DNA from: Arenicola marina
Lineage: Eukaryota > Annelida > Polychaeta > Arenicolidae
Length of the DNA stretch: 64,000 bases
Direction of reading: 5' to 3'
NCBI GenBank assembly: GCA_964019135.1
Contig: OZ025255.1
Location: 24,963,708-25,027,707 of the forward strand
Shown here: positions 10,448 to 21,719 of the stretch, in pieces
Layout of the letters: every line of letters starts with the position of its first letter
Numbering within the stretch: position 1 is the stretch's first letter
Program-made: the position numbers and the translations under genes
Notes under the pieces: generated by a model
Seen by the model: only the letters and a program-made list of their open reading frames with translations
Told to the model about the DNA's origin: nothing
The model's database searches: none

Positions 10448-12800
10448 TTACCCCCGCCATACCACCAGATGATCGATCTGCCAAACAACAACTCACTGTC
10501 ACTGCTCTCGAGCGTCAAATTGAAAAACCCGGTGTGGCCACGAACTGTCTCTGACTGAGTTGTTTAAATATTTTTTGATGAATTATAGTCATGCACACAT
10601 GACACGTTACTCCATTTACATGTTGCGAAAACAAATGAAGAAAACACCGATGGGTCAAGAAGAATTGTAGTCGACCACAAACAAGACGGTCTTGGACAGA
10701 AAACATTTTTTAACACTTTAAATAAGAGGTAAGTTTTCATTTAAATTTTGGGGCTCGAAAAAAACCTTTCGGCTTCCTTGGACTATCGATAAGATTGTGT
10801 TCATTTTTTTTCAAATCCAACTGTTTTTGCTTTCACTAGGCTTTTTTTCCTTGACCGGTTCACTTTTGTACTGTTTTGTTTTAAACCTTATAACTTAAAG
10901 AAAAACATAGTTGCAGTTAAAAATTTCCAAAACGCAACCACCTATAAAGATCGACTCAGAACATTTTATACAGTTCCCGGAACCACGACAATGACTGAGA
11001 TAAGTCACTTGACAAAAGATCTACTGGCATATATGCATACAGATTGGGAAAAATGGAATAAACTCATACATTTCCTTTGCTTAAGGTTTAACTGGTTGAC
11101 GATTTTACTATTTTGGGCGAAATTGAATAAACTCCTAGATTTAGGCTCGATTTGTCATATTTCTCGTTATCATGTCTACCGTCAGGTTAGGAAGCAACAA
11201 CTCGCAACACAGCGGTATATACAGAATTTAGCGACACATTTTCTTATATCCCTATCTGGTGAATAAGTGCTTTTAACAACATGCAATCTTAATTATTGCT
11301 CAGTTGGTATTTGTATTTATGTAAACATTGAAACTCTTATGATCTGATTTGGTTAGTCTTAGACTAACAATATATATAATGGTTTAATTCTCATATCAGA
11401 GCTGGTAAACAAGTATTATGTGTATGTTAAAGGAATGTTCACCACGGAGGGTAAGCTAATGACGCATGAATCTATATGTGACACATTTGACTTAAAACTT
11501 AATGTGCTGTATTATTATGGCATCATAGCAAGTTAACCATCTCGATGGAAAGCCGTTCTGACAACAAACGAAAAACGATCACTTTTCGCTCTATATTGAG
11601 ATAACGCAAAGACGTGTCAATTTGTGTACAGCGGTCTGATTGATACGATTGCCACAAAACCAAGTACGCCTTTCAACGGATGGAAAGCTGATTTAAATTG
11701 TAATTTAACGGAAGAAGAATTTTATTGTGCTTTTTCAAGGTTGTCCCGTATTACCAGATATGTGAAATCAGTTCCAATATAGATTTTTACAGCGCATTTT
11801 AGCAACAAATGAAAAAATGTATGCATCGAGATTACGATTGTCGTGAAGAAATCGACACAGTATTACATGTATATTTTGAAGTTTGTCGATTTACCTTGTA
11901 CCCATCCATTCGGTATAAGGAGAGCCAATGAAAAAAAAATATATATATAATGATCATTGCATATGCCTTCAATATGAAAGCAATAACGATACTTGAATTT
12001 TGACAATGTACCGTTAGTACAAGTACACAACTAATTTACAACGGAACCTATACAAAGTACTTAATCGTGACATACTCTACATTTGTATTTCATTAAATAA
12101 GAAGGCAAACTCTGCCAATGCTGCATGTACAGTTTTAAGCTTTGATAACTGACTTCGCTCACCATTTAGGTGACACCTATATACACATTACTTTCCTGAA
12201 TGAGGGTTATAGGTGTATTGTTACTTCGATTTTCTAAGAAGTTATTTTACTGAAACATTTGTGGTGGGGATTAGAAATGGTATGTTCCTATATTATCGCC
12301 CAAATGTCCAATTTGGTCGTGTAAATGTGACCTGTTTGCTTTATTGCTAATTACTTAATTCAGTGCGAACTATTGGTGCAGGAGGAGCAAGCGGACCAAA
12401 TACCGGCTGTCCAGTGATTGATCCTACTTATCCTACTTTTCCTACTTTGTTGTTTTCCTACAAAAATGTTGTGAATTGCTGTAAAATTGTGCATATCGCT
12501 TGTATTATTGCAAAAGTCGGAGGTATTTTGTTTTTGCGTCATGATATATCTTTAAATCAACACTGGTATGTTTCAAGTTCTAATAACGCAAATACATGTA
12601 TAGCTGAGCAGCGTATAAGTAATGTTTGAAAAATGTATGTTTTCAATAATGTAACTTTTTGTCATTTTACTGATCTGAGCCCATCTAAAATAAGAATATT
12701 TATATCAAGGAATATGTATAAGTCTTCATAACGTTCCAGCGGTGCATTAGTGCAACGATTTCCAAAGGTTCGATTGGTTACTTTTGGGTTTACGTTAGCA
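10448..12800. other. Intergenic, no gene seen
   Basis: AT-rich unique sequence with scattered stops. No splice-consistent ORF, RNA gene or recognisable transposon was found. It may contain the 3' UTR of the sulfotransferase at its left end. Confidence 0.5.
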
Positions 12801-12802
12801 TG

Positions 12803-13075
12803 CTATCATTACAACAACATTAAATAACAATTCGCATCAACGTTTGTATCGAGAACGTTACCACAACATTAAATAACAGTTGGCCTATTTACGTTTGCAT
12901 CGAGAACGTTATCACAACATTAGATAACAGTTTGCATATTAACGTTTGCATCGAGAACGTTACCACACCATTAAATAACAGTTCGCATATTAACGTTCGC
13001 ATCGAGAACGTTACCACAACATTATATAACAGTTTGCATATTACCGTTTGCATCGAGAACGTCCGTTTAACGTTA
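12803..13075. repeat. 51-bp minisatellite
   Basis: About 4.5-5 copies of a 51-bp unit containing ACGTTTGCATCGAGAACGTT, then ACCACAACATTAAATAACAG and TTTGCATATT. The half-palindromic AACGTT occurs twice per unit. Because 51 bp is 17 codons, small ORFs appear on both strands. These are not considered genes. Confidence 0.88.
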
Positions 13076-13422
13076 GAGTATAGCTTGATAACCAACCAGG
13101 GTCGAAGAAAATAGTGATCAGAACAATTAAATGAAAGGGCAAAATTACGGAGGTAAAATTTGTTGAGAGATCATATCTATTGTGAGTAATGCAGTACGTC
13201 AACTGTTGCAGTCCTTTACATTTGTAAATATATTACATCATTTGTGTAGGCGTATTCGGGTGGGGGGCGGGCAATCACGTAACTTGCTGATTTCAGTTCA
13301 ATTCACGATACTAGTCAGCAATAACATACAAATACAACGTTGCTGCACAGCCTCAGAAACACCAATATAAATCAGCGATTGGTTGCTGTGCAGTCCAATA
13401 CGCCAACCCTCGACCACGGTGA

Positions 13423-13590
13423 GCCGCCCCGATAGCTCAGTGGGTTAGAGCACTCGTATTGAGCGCTCTGGCCACCTGAGAGCCTAACGGTACGGTAATC
13501 AGGGATTCGAGTTCAGCTGCGTAGTCGCAGGATAAAGATCACATGTCCTCTTTCGCAAAGAGTAGGGGGGTTACCCCGGGGACATGTGCA
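13423..13590 (+). mobile_element. tRNA-derived SINE, head and body
   Basis: The Pol III A box (TAGCTCAGTGGG) and a B-box-like GGATTCGAGTTC lie in a tRNA-like head beginning gccccgatagctcag. The SINE-specific ctctggccacctgagagcct linker follows, then the gtcgcaggataaag, CGCAAAGAGTAGGGG and gttaccccggggacatg tail. It matches the element at 53,870 in the same order. The tail merges with the left arm of the receptor inverted repeat (from about 13,566). Confidence 0.8.
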
Positions 13591-14144
13591 GTTTGTCTTG
13601 GCCGCCGAGTCCGTCATTCTCATTTGACCGGTGGCTCAGATCTCCTCAATTGCTTCATTATTCCAGCTCAGGGCAAATCGCAAAGAAAAACATACAGGGC
13701 CTGATACCGTGCCGATAAGACGTGCCCGGCGGGCGTGGACAGTGACACACACACACAAAAACACACCGCCCATGTCACTATGGGTCGCATGTCCGCCATG
13801 TCCGCCCCCGGGGTCCAGCTACGTATTTGCGGAAAATAGAAACACCGCCTTTATTTAACCGTTAATATCTTCACACTTAGTAGGAACAATGAAATAACCG
13901 ATCCCTTTGTTTCATTTCTGAAAATGAAACATAAGATTTGTCACATCTAAAACTAGAAAAACCCTAATTCTGCATTTTGCGCGAGTCGTCCGTAACGCAA
14001 ACTCACCTAACGCTATTTCAACATGTGACACTGTACATATGTGCTTTTTCAATGAATAATTGTTGTGATCGAAATTATAACTTATAATTTATAATATAAC
14101 TTGTAATTATAACTGGTCGAGGAAAGAACGTGTTCTACGTTGAA

Positions 14145-15526
14145 CTAGAGCTTGTTCAGTTGTTCGCCAGAACTGACATGTGATGCGCTATCGGTGATGT
14201 TTGTCGTTGAGGTGTTGGTTGACGAATTGTTTCCTCGTTGGGCGCCATAGCGGCGTACGAATGTGTAGGCCAGACAGTTGAGGATTCCTCCTATGTTGCT
14301 GAAGAAGACAACCCCACAGGTGATGGCAAGGGGCGGAGGACCGACCATTTCCCACAAGAACTGAGTGATGAGGGCCCACCATTGACAGATGTGGGCGGCC
14401 ACCACGCACATCAAGGCGCGCGCCGTCCGTTGTTTCCGCTGAATATCGGACAAAATGGTTGATGCAAACAAGCTGCTTCAGAGGTCCCATTAGATTGCCA
14501 ATATGGCGGACTAATGGCTCATAATGCCACAAATTTCCACAAATTTCTTTCCAAACCACGCAAACTATTGCAAAAGTTACCTACTAATCATATACAACAC
14601 AACAATATTTTGATTTAGTCTCCATGAGTTGCAGAAGCACTGCTAAATATCGGCACCGGGGGTTATGTCCACCGGGGCTTTTGTCCTACGGGCTTTTCGC
14701 AACCGGGGGTTATGTCCGCAGGGGGTTGTGTCTGTTCCCCGTTTCCGCTGACGACAGCGTTTCTCGGCCGCGTCGTCACTTCCTCCTGCCACGTCGCTCA
14801 TATTTCTGGAGATAGGGTATGAGGTCCAGCCGAGCGGAGCACGTGGACAAAACACCTACAAATCAAGCCATAAACCGTTAAAACCTGGAATATTAGCAGA
14901 TCGTAATTTTTGTGAAGCATATGAGCAGATACAGAAAATCTATGTGGGAACTAAACCGACTTGACCTGGCCCCAGATACCGTATTTAGATAAAATAGATC
15001 CCGATGTAAATTTACTACAATGAGTGGACATGTAAACTCGGTTTTGGCCACACGCAGATGTCAGGCAGCATTTTAACACTTACCACACTCCAGAAGGACC
15101 CAGTTGCCCTAAGGGTGCGAGGACGCCGATAAATATGGCTGGAATCCCGTCGGAACAGATCCGAAGTCCAAAGTCCTGTTTCCCGGTCGGGATTTTCTTG
15201 TCCAGAACGATCAGACAGAAGGCGCTTAGAGCCGTGAATATGATGATGATGGCTTGCTCCAGAGAGAAGAGGCCCAGAAAGAAGGCGAATCGCGCGCAGA
15301 CCGCGTCCGGCGAGTGATCCGTTACCGCCATCATGATACAGGATGTGCGAGAGGCTTTGGAACAGGTCGCAGAATGCGAAGTAGACGACTGGATTAGCCA
15401 GAAAATGTACCCCAGGTAACCGAAGACTGGTAAACCCGCTGGTATATTGCCTTCAGTTGTTGTCAGTTCTGTAGGGGTGACACCCGTCAATTTACCAGTT
15501 ACCACCAGTTTGGATATGTTCTCCAT
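14145..15526 (-). pseudogene. GPR157/cAMP-receptor-like 7TM receptor, broken copy 1
   Basis: Exon 1 (15,526-15,084; ATG at 15,526) encodes a short N-terminus, the start of TM1 (YLGYIFWLI), then TM3-TM4 and the loop-2 motif LGPSGVW. It ends at a gtaagt donor. Exon 2 (14,855-14,145) ends with TM6-TM7 (QFLWEMVGPPPLAITCGVV) and a Ser/Thr/Asn-rich tail. Compared with copy 2, about 90-100 bp of TM1 and intracellular loop 1 are gone and the TM2 stretch (VVYFAFCDLF) lies out of frame. About 70 bp of TM5 are deleted, and a 298-bp insertion sits in intracellular loop 3. It cannot make seven helices. The family call rests on the TM2 Cys-Asp-Leu, the extracellular Cys in Asp-Ala-Val-Cys, and Gly-x-Trp-Cys before TM5. 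It is certainly receptor-like; the subfamily is inferred. Confidence 0.65.
14443..14740. mobile_element. 298-bp insertion with 11-bp target duplication
   Basis: The receptor copy on the + strand reads straight through this point, which gives an empty site. Here 298 bp are flanked by direct repeats GTTTCCGCTGA (14,432-14,442 and 14,741-14,751). One end contains GGGGGTTATGTCC and CGGGGCTTTTGTCC words repeated about every 30-35 bp; the rest is AT-rich with no ORF. The duplication is longer than most DNA transposons make and would also fit a short retroelement, though no poly-A tail or Pol III box is obvious. Confidence 0.7.
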
Positions 15527-15529
15527 CGT

Positions 15530-17815
15530 TGCAATGTGTCTTAGTATAGAGCGGATGAAGGGGGGGGGGGGGGAGGGACTATTTATACACTGGCACTTGC
15601 AGGTGACGCAGTTTCTTTCTCAGAGTGCCATTGAATAACAGTTTCTTTGTTAAGCCAACCCTGCGTTACTGGCAGAGGAGAATGTGACGCATGTATGAAG
15701 CCAACGTAATCGAGGTGTTGAGAGCTACGTAGCTCTTTATTGAAAAGGACCCGAGGGATATGTCCCGCAACGACATCATATTTATATTTTATGTTACTCG
15801 CCATGTACGCAGGTGGCACACATCGGCATGTACGTGTGCCAAATACATTATCGAAACATATATTGACTGACCACCTTATAATTGGTCAAAGTGGATAGGC
15901 CGTTTAAGTAAAAGCGAAATTAAAAATGAATTAAAACCACTCACAATTAATGTGCTGGCCTAAAATTGACATATCATTTTCAATCATCTTGAGTTACCAC
16001 GTACTAAATTTTTAATTGAGCTGATTACTCTGATCGTTTAGCCAGGAAAGGTGAGGGGACATCAGCCATGCTCACAAATATATCAATAACATTCATTAAG
16101 TTTCAAATTTAAACACCTTGGTACATATATCATTGGAATTTATTCCGAATCGCAATCCCTCAGTGCAGTAATCAAAAAGAATTGGCAAACACTTATATTA
16201 AAATGAACAAATTTCAAGATTTATACTTGGTCTGGAGATTCAATAATATTGATTCAAACTTCGCATGGTCGCTTTCATGCTAGCCACTGGAATTCTCATT
16301 TGTAATGCTTTCTATTGTGTTGAAAGCTGGGGTATCGAAAGTGTGATAACATTTACAAATGAAAAAATAGGAACAGTGGTCATCCATTTCCTTAAATATT
16401 AAGTTACTATTAATCAAATAATTCTACGTCAGTTTATTACGAAAGTTCATAAATAGAAGAGTTGCATGGTATAAATCATACTATACTTATCCATTTAATA
16501 ATTCCTTGCGTAGTGATAAAAACTGCAATTTAAGCAAAACGTATTATAACGGAGGCGGTGGGGAGGAGGAGGTAACCTCGTAAGCATCTGTTGTCCGAAT
16601 GACCGACTGGATAGAACCAGCCAGCAGCCGGTCTCTCATTGGTTGACTTCAGTAAACAGCGGGTTGCTAGAAGCGTCAACGTGGAAGAGTCCATTCTTGT
16701 TTCTGTACTGGATGGGGGTTTTGTTTCCCTACGGGCTAAATAACATCTTCGCGAACACATAAACTTAATTCTGAATTTCAGAATTGTTTTATATTTTTGG
16801 CAAACGAAATTTTATATTATCCTCTCGTAACTGTGACACCTCGTTTTTGGGCAACCAAATGATGTTCTGCTAATTGCGTCACAACGCACCGTCATTGGCA
16901 TTTGAACAGACTGCTCCGACGAGAGGGTTGGACTTGGCACAGACTGCTGGGCTACATTTTCCTTTGTTGCATCAACTGTCTTAGTGGTTCTAATAGGTTT
17001 CTCTGGTTACCCAATTCGCGCGCGAGCAGGGACTGACTTGTGTTTCCGAAGAGACCATCGAACATTCGGAGCACATTGTTTGCATGGCAATAGTGACATT
17101 GCCTAATTCGTTGCACAAAGATATTGATTATAATGTCTCTCTGCACACGACAGGATGTGACGAATCCACAGTTTGGACTAGAATCTCAATCTGTCAAAAA
17201 GTTGTAAAACAAGTTGTAAAACTTGTAACTTTTAAAAGTCATTCTCGGGTAATCTGCAGCCATTGCACATGAAACTCATGACTTTTTCTTATTCCAACAT
17301 GCCAGACATTACTTAATGCCAACCTCACCGGACGCAAAGAGGACAAGAGAATAACAAAGCATGAGGCTTGTATTTGTTGACGCAGAATGTTAATCCAGCG
17401 GTAACAACAACACTATGAAGCCGTTAAGTGTCAGCTGACAGCGCATTGTCTGTACATGCCCTCTAACAACTGGATTTGACTCTGAATGTTGCAAATATCT
17501 GAAGTTCATTTTCAGGTGAATGTTGCGATCAAGCGGAATTTGCGATTAACAGAAGTTGCGATTAACGGAGGTTGTTAACATGTGGCTGTATTAGAAATGA
17601 TCTTTATTAATTCGATTCGATATCGTAGCCCGATATGTGCGAAAAGGTACCATGTTGGGAATTCGATTTACAGTCTTTTGGTAATTTTGCGTTGATGAGT
17701 GACCCAGTCTGGGCCGATGTAGTCAAATCGTAGTACCACATAAGGCAAACATGCATGGTTGATATAAAGGTTCTAGAATATCCTTCGTAGAACACATATT
17801 TTACGACAAGTGAAA
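15530..17815. other. Unique spacer of the receptor inverted repeat
   Basis: No gene recognised. It includes a poly-G run at about 15,560-15,573 and AT-rich DNA. Short ORFs (for example 16,530-16,760) show no domain and no splice context. It lies between the two diverging receptor copies, so any shared promoter region would lie here, but no motif stands out. Confidence 0.5.
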
Positions 17816-17819
17816 ATTT

Positions 17820-18730
17820 AATATGATTTAATAAGACGAAAAGAAGAATTTATAAATAGAGGCGTTCTTTCTAGGCTGGAAAAAGTTTGAAACCAGATAT
17901 ATAATATACATAAATTTTGTCGATTTCTGTGGTTTTATACACTCTATGCCAAGATTCTGGAAAGAACAATATTTCGTACTGCAAGGAAAACAGGCATCCG
18001 TTACATATACGTTTAGAGACGCTGTGTTGAGGGTAAAACGCCTGTGAAAGCATCTGTGTAATGTATTTGTTGAGTCTTTGCCATTTAACATTGTTAATGA
18101 AACGAAATGGGCAGAAACATCGATCCATACCACAAATTTAAAGTTAGAATGGACAAACTGCCATTAAGCGCCACTGTCGATGAACGCGCCAGGAGCTTCC
18201 AGTATCTTATGCTTTATAGAGCATTATTAACCAATACCTTTTTTATTTTATTTTTTATTATTTATATATTTTTTAATTTGTGAGCTCCGATAGATGTGTG
18301 TTCTGTGGAAATGAATCGGAAACATACTATTGACGATTTACTGTATAGTTGTATATATGTCGGGCCTATGTGGAACAGAATAGCAAAATGGTCATTTAGT
18401 ATTAATAGTGAAGAAATAAGTCTATCATTGTAAATGGGCCACACAGATAACAAATTAGCAAGGTGTTATTCATAGTGTTAAATATTACTATGCGGTGGAA
18501 AAATTCGCGGTTGAACAAAAGCCCTTTTTGTCTTTCAGTATATTTAAGAACAAATGGGAACCTATTATGTGCTATCTAATGAATATTTTGAGACGTCGTG
18601 CTTTAATTGTGAGCGTGCAACTTTGCCTTTTATCTACCAAACAATGTACTATGATGCCATGCTTTCATTATGGATCTGAAATCTTGTTTTTTGATGTATC
18701 GTGTACTGTAACATTATTATGGATTAAATA
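17820..18730 (+). mobile_element. Decayed LINE, 3' end of reverse transcriptase ORF
   Basis: Conceptual + strand translation, across several stops and frame changes, gives the C-terminal pattern of L1/Tx1-type LINE ORF2. A Cys-rich segment (CVFCGNESET, then a Cys) is followed by VGPMWNRIAKW. Further on is a Lys-Tyr-Tyr element then PFLSFSIFKNKWEPI, the usual end of the ORF. A low-complexity ATTTTATTTTTT tract at 18,238-18,275 interrupts it. It is a fossil with no functional coding. Confidence 0.55.
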
Positions 18731-18734
18731 AATA

Positions 18735-19340
18735 AATAATTAAAAAGTAAATGACGTTTGGTTTTGTCGTTTGTTGCCATTAAGCAGAAGCTACAACAAA
18801 ATGAATGGCATTAGTACAAACCATCTACAACACATCATTAATCTCTCGTAAACGCTTCGACGCCGACATAAAATATGACGCAACGTGATGTGATGATTAC
18901 TGATTTATGTATGAAGCAACCATGAGACGCCCTTGATTACCGCATCGTGTTCCTGCTCATGAACTCATTAGAGTGAAATAATGTGACAACGGAAGCTTGG
19001 ATGAGTTCTGTGGCAACATGCCAGGTCCGGCTTGATTATCATCTGCCAATAGGAGCGAGAAAAATGCGCAGAGTCTAGCGCATTGTCATTTGATTCGCTG
19101 AAATTCTGCCAGTCACTTAATTAATGCGCGGTTGACCGTAAAATAATGCCGCTTTTGCAGCGCGAATGGTTCCGTCCACGTAGGTGACGACATGGAGCCG
19201 GCAGTTTCATCGACTGTGAACCGGTTTCATGTCATATCTCCCTAGTATTAGTTCATAATATATAGTTGAACTATATAACTGGTTCGTATCATATCTCGCT
19301 TTAAATTTGCTTGAACATTTTAAAAAGTGCCCGGAGTTCC
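18735..19340. other. 5' flank of receptor copy 2
   Basis: AT-rich sequence with the near-palindrome ATATAGTTGAACTATATAAC at 19,259-19,278, about 70 bp before the predicted start codon. No TATA-box or initiator can be assigned with confidence. No other gene seen. Confidence 0.4.
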
Positions 19341-19344
19341 AGCA

Positions 19345-20733
19345 ATGAAAAACAGTTCAGAATTGACGACTCTTGGACACTTCCCGGATGTCACCATTGC
19401 AGAAGTTGAGGGTTTAGCAGTCTCCGGTTACCCGGGCTATGTCTTTTGGCTCATCCATTCTCTCGCCGCCGTTAGTCTTGGGCTCAGTGTCATCGTCAGC
19501 ACGGGAGTCTTGATCTACATGTTGTGTCCATGGAAACGGTTCTACAACCGACCAATCGGAGAGGCTCGTTGTCTACCTCGCAATTTGCGACCTTTGCTAC
19601 AGCATCTCACATACCCTGGATCACTCCTATGTGATGGCGGTAACGGATCACCCACCAGACGCGATCTGCGGAGGATTCGCCTTCTTCTTTAGCCTATTCA
19701 ACTGGAACAGACAATGTTGATTATTTTCACGGCCATCAACGCCTTCTCGCTGGTCGTTCTGGACAGGAAGATCCGAACCGGAAAAGGAGATTCGGGACTC
19801 CTGATCTATGCCCACGGAATTCCGGCGGTTTGTATCACCGTCCTCGGAGCCTTGACATACCTAGGTCCTTCAGGAGCCTGGTAAGTGTCTGGATAAATAT
19901 ATGCCCTTATATATAATACATGATGCGCTGTCGTTTTCAGGTAATATATTTGGCGGTGTCTTCGCTACGTAACCCATATGCGTTTTTCGATTGAAAAAAA
20001 AATGCAAACCAATGCAAACTATGGTTTCTTTTGTTGGTGTTCGCGCAAACCTAGCAAGCAGCTGCTGCTGTTCTTGAATTCGACCGGCATAAATATAATT
20101 CTATATATGAAATGTCTTGATGACAGATGCTATATAGACTGCAATGCGATATTGCTGGGGTTAACTTTGTTTCTTTAATATTTTTAACATATTCTCATTT
20201 ATTTTTGAACACGTTTTACTGGAGGGTCATATGATAATGTATGATCCCTGGGCTTGTGATTGCAGGTGTTGTATCGACATGCGCCGCCCGGCTGGACCAT
20301 TCATGACAACCGCCTTTGTCGCCTTCTCCTTCAACATCGTCTGCTACACGGGAGTCTGGATAAAGATCACAACTATCTCCAGAAATATGAGCGACGTGGC
20401 AGGAGGGAGTGACGACGCGGCCGCGAAGCGCCGTCGTCAGCGGAAACAACGGACGGCGCGCGCCTTGATGTGCCTGGTGGCCGCCTACATCTGTCAATGG
20501 TGGGCCCTCGTTCCCAGTTCTTGTGGGAAATGGTCGGTCCTCCGCCCCTTGCCATCACCTGTGGGGTTGTCTTCTTCAGCAACATAGGAGGAATCCTCAA
20601 CTATCTGGCCGACACCTTCGTACGCCGCTATGGCGCCCAAGGAGGAAAGAATTCGCCAACCAACACCTCAACGACAAACATCACCGATAGCACATCACAT
20701 GTCAGTTCTGGCGAACAACTGAACAAGCTCTAG
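19345..20733 (+). pseudogene. GPR157/cAMP-receptor-like 7TM receptor, copy 2
   Basis: Exon 1 is 19,345-19,880 (ATG at 19,345, donor gtaagt) and exon 2 is 20,266-20,733 (acceptor tgattgcag, stop TAG). A Trp codon is split across the intron. Visible helices are TM1 (GYVFWLIHSLAAVSLGL, then Val-Ile-Val), TM2 (VVYLAICDLCYSISH), TM3 after DAICGGFAFFF, TM4 (Gly-Ile-Pro-Ala), the motif GPSGAWCCID, TM5, a basic loop 3, and TM6-TM7 (QFLWEMVGPPPLAITCGVV). A GPR157-type G-protein-coupled receptor of the plasma membrane is the best match. Three frame changes break it: about 2 nt lost in a GAGA run before TM2 (near 19,560), 1 nt lost after TM3 (near 19,697), and 1 nt lost in a C-run before TM6 (near 20,515). 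All lie in short repeats, so it is either a young pseudogene or a real gene with sequencing errors. Confidence 0.65.
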
Positions 20734-21231
20734 TTCAACGTAGAACACGTTCTTTCCTTGACCAGTTATAATTATAAGTTATATTAGAAATTATAAGTTA
20801 TACTTTCGATCACAGCAATTATTCATTGAAAAAGCACATATGTACAGTGTCACATTTTGAAATAGCGTTAGCTGAGTTTGCGTTACGGTCGACGCGCGCA
20901 AAATGCAGATTTTTTTTTTATCATTTTAGATGTGACAAATCTTGTTCCATTTTCATAGACGAAACAAAGGGATCGGTTATTTCATTGTGCCTACTAAGGA
21001 CATGCGACCCATAGTGACATGGGCGGTGTGTTTTTGTGTGTGTGTGTCACTGTCCATGCCCGCCGGCCACGTCTTATCGGCACGGTATCAGGCCCTGTAT
21101 TCTTTGCGATTTGCCCTGAGCTGGAATAATGAAGCAATTGAGGAAATCTGAGCCACCGGCCAAAGACGTCACAATGAGAATGACGGACTCGGCGGCCAAG
21201 ACAAACTGCACATGTCCCCGGGGTAACCCCC

Positions 21232-21715
21232 TGGCCTACACCTTCGTACGCCGCTATGGGACAACTGAGGCCACTGGGACAACTGGGGCCACTGGGGCCA
21301 CTGGGGCCACTGGGGCCACTTGTACCACTGGGGCCACAGGAGCGACTGGGGCTACTGGAGTCACTGGGACCAATGGGGACACTGGGGACACTGGGAACAC
21401 TGGGATCAGTGGGATCAGTGGGACCACTCGGGCCATTGGGACCACTGGGGCCATTGGGGCCTCTGGGACCAGTGGGGCCACTGGGACCATTGGAACCACT
21501 GGGGCCGCATGGACCACTGGGACCACTGGGACCACTGGGGCCACTTGGAGCACTGGGACCACTGGGGCCACTTGGACCACTGGGACCACTTGGACCACTG
21601 GGGCCACATGGAGCACTGGGACCACTGGGGCCACTTGGAAAACTGGGACCACTTGGACCACTGGGGCCACAGGGACCACTGGGGCCACTGGGGCCACTTG
21701 GGCTAGGGCGGATAT
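21232..21715. repeat. 9-bp minisatellite (collagen-like in translation), block C
   Basis: About 50 units of 9 bp, GGGACCACT or GGGGCCACT. The first bases (21,232-21,259) repeat a piece of the receptor's last exon (Ala-Tyr-Thr-Phe-Val-Arg-Arg-Tyr-Gly), so the array starts at a chimeric junction. With no stop in the unit all six frames are open. They read Gly-Pro-Leu or Thr-Gly-Ala on + and Gly-Pro-Ser on -, which mimics collagen. There is no start, splice signal or non-repetitive domain to support a collagen gene. Partner array: 55,275-55,830. Confidence 0.85.
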
Positions 21716-21719
21716 CGAG

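Larger units (their letters stand above)
13566..21240. repeat. Inverted repeat with receptor genes in its arms
   Basis: The left arm (about 13,566-15,526) is an inverted relative of the right arm (about 19,345-21,240). The arms include the receptor copies and their 3' flanks (for example GGGATCGGTTATTTCATT in the right arm and its complement near 13,900). The outer ends both fall in the gttaccccggggacatg segment of the SINE tail. The 3.8-kb centre (15,530-19,340) is unique. The arms have diverged by indels, so this is an old duplication. Confidence 0.78.

Noticed and set aside
10991..11266. 91-codon ORF downstream of the sulfotransferase
   Set aside because: Generic composition, no domain, no splice signals. 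Likely chance in unique DNA.
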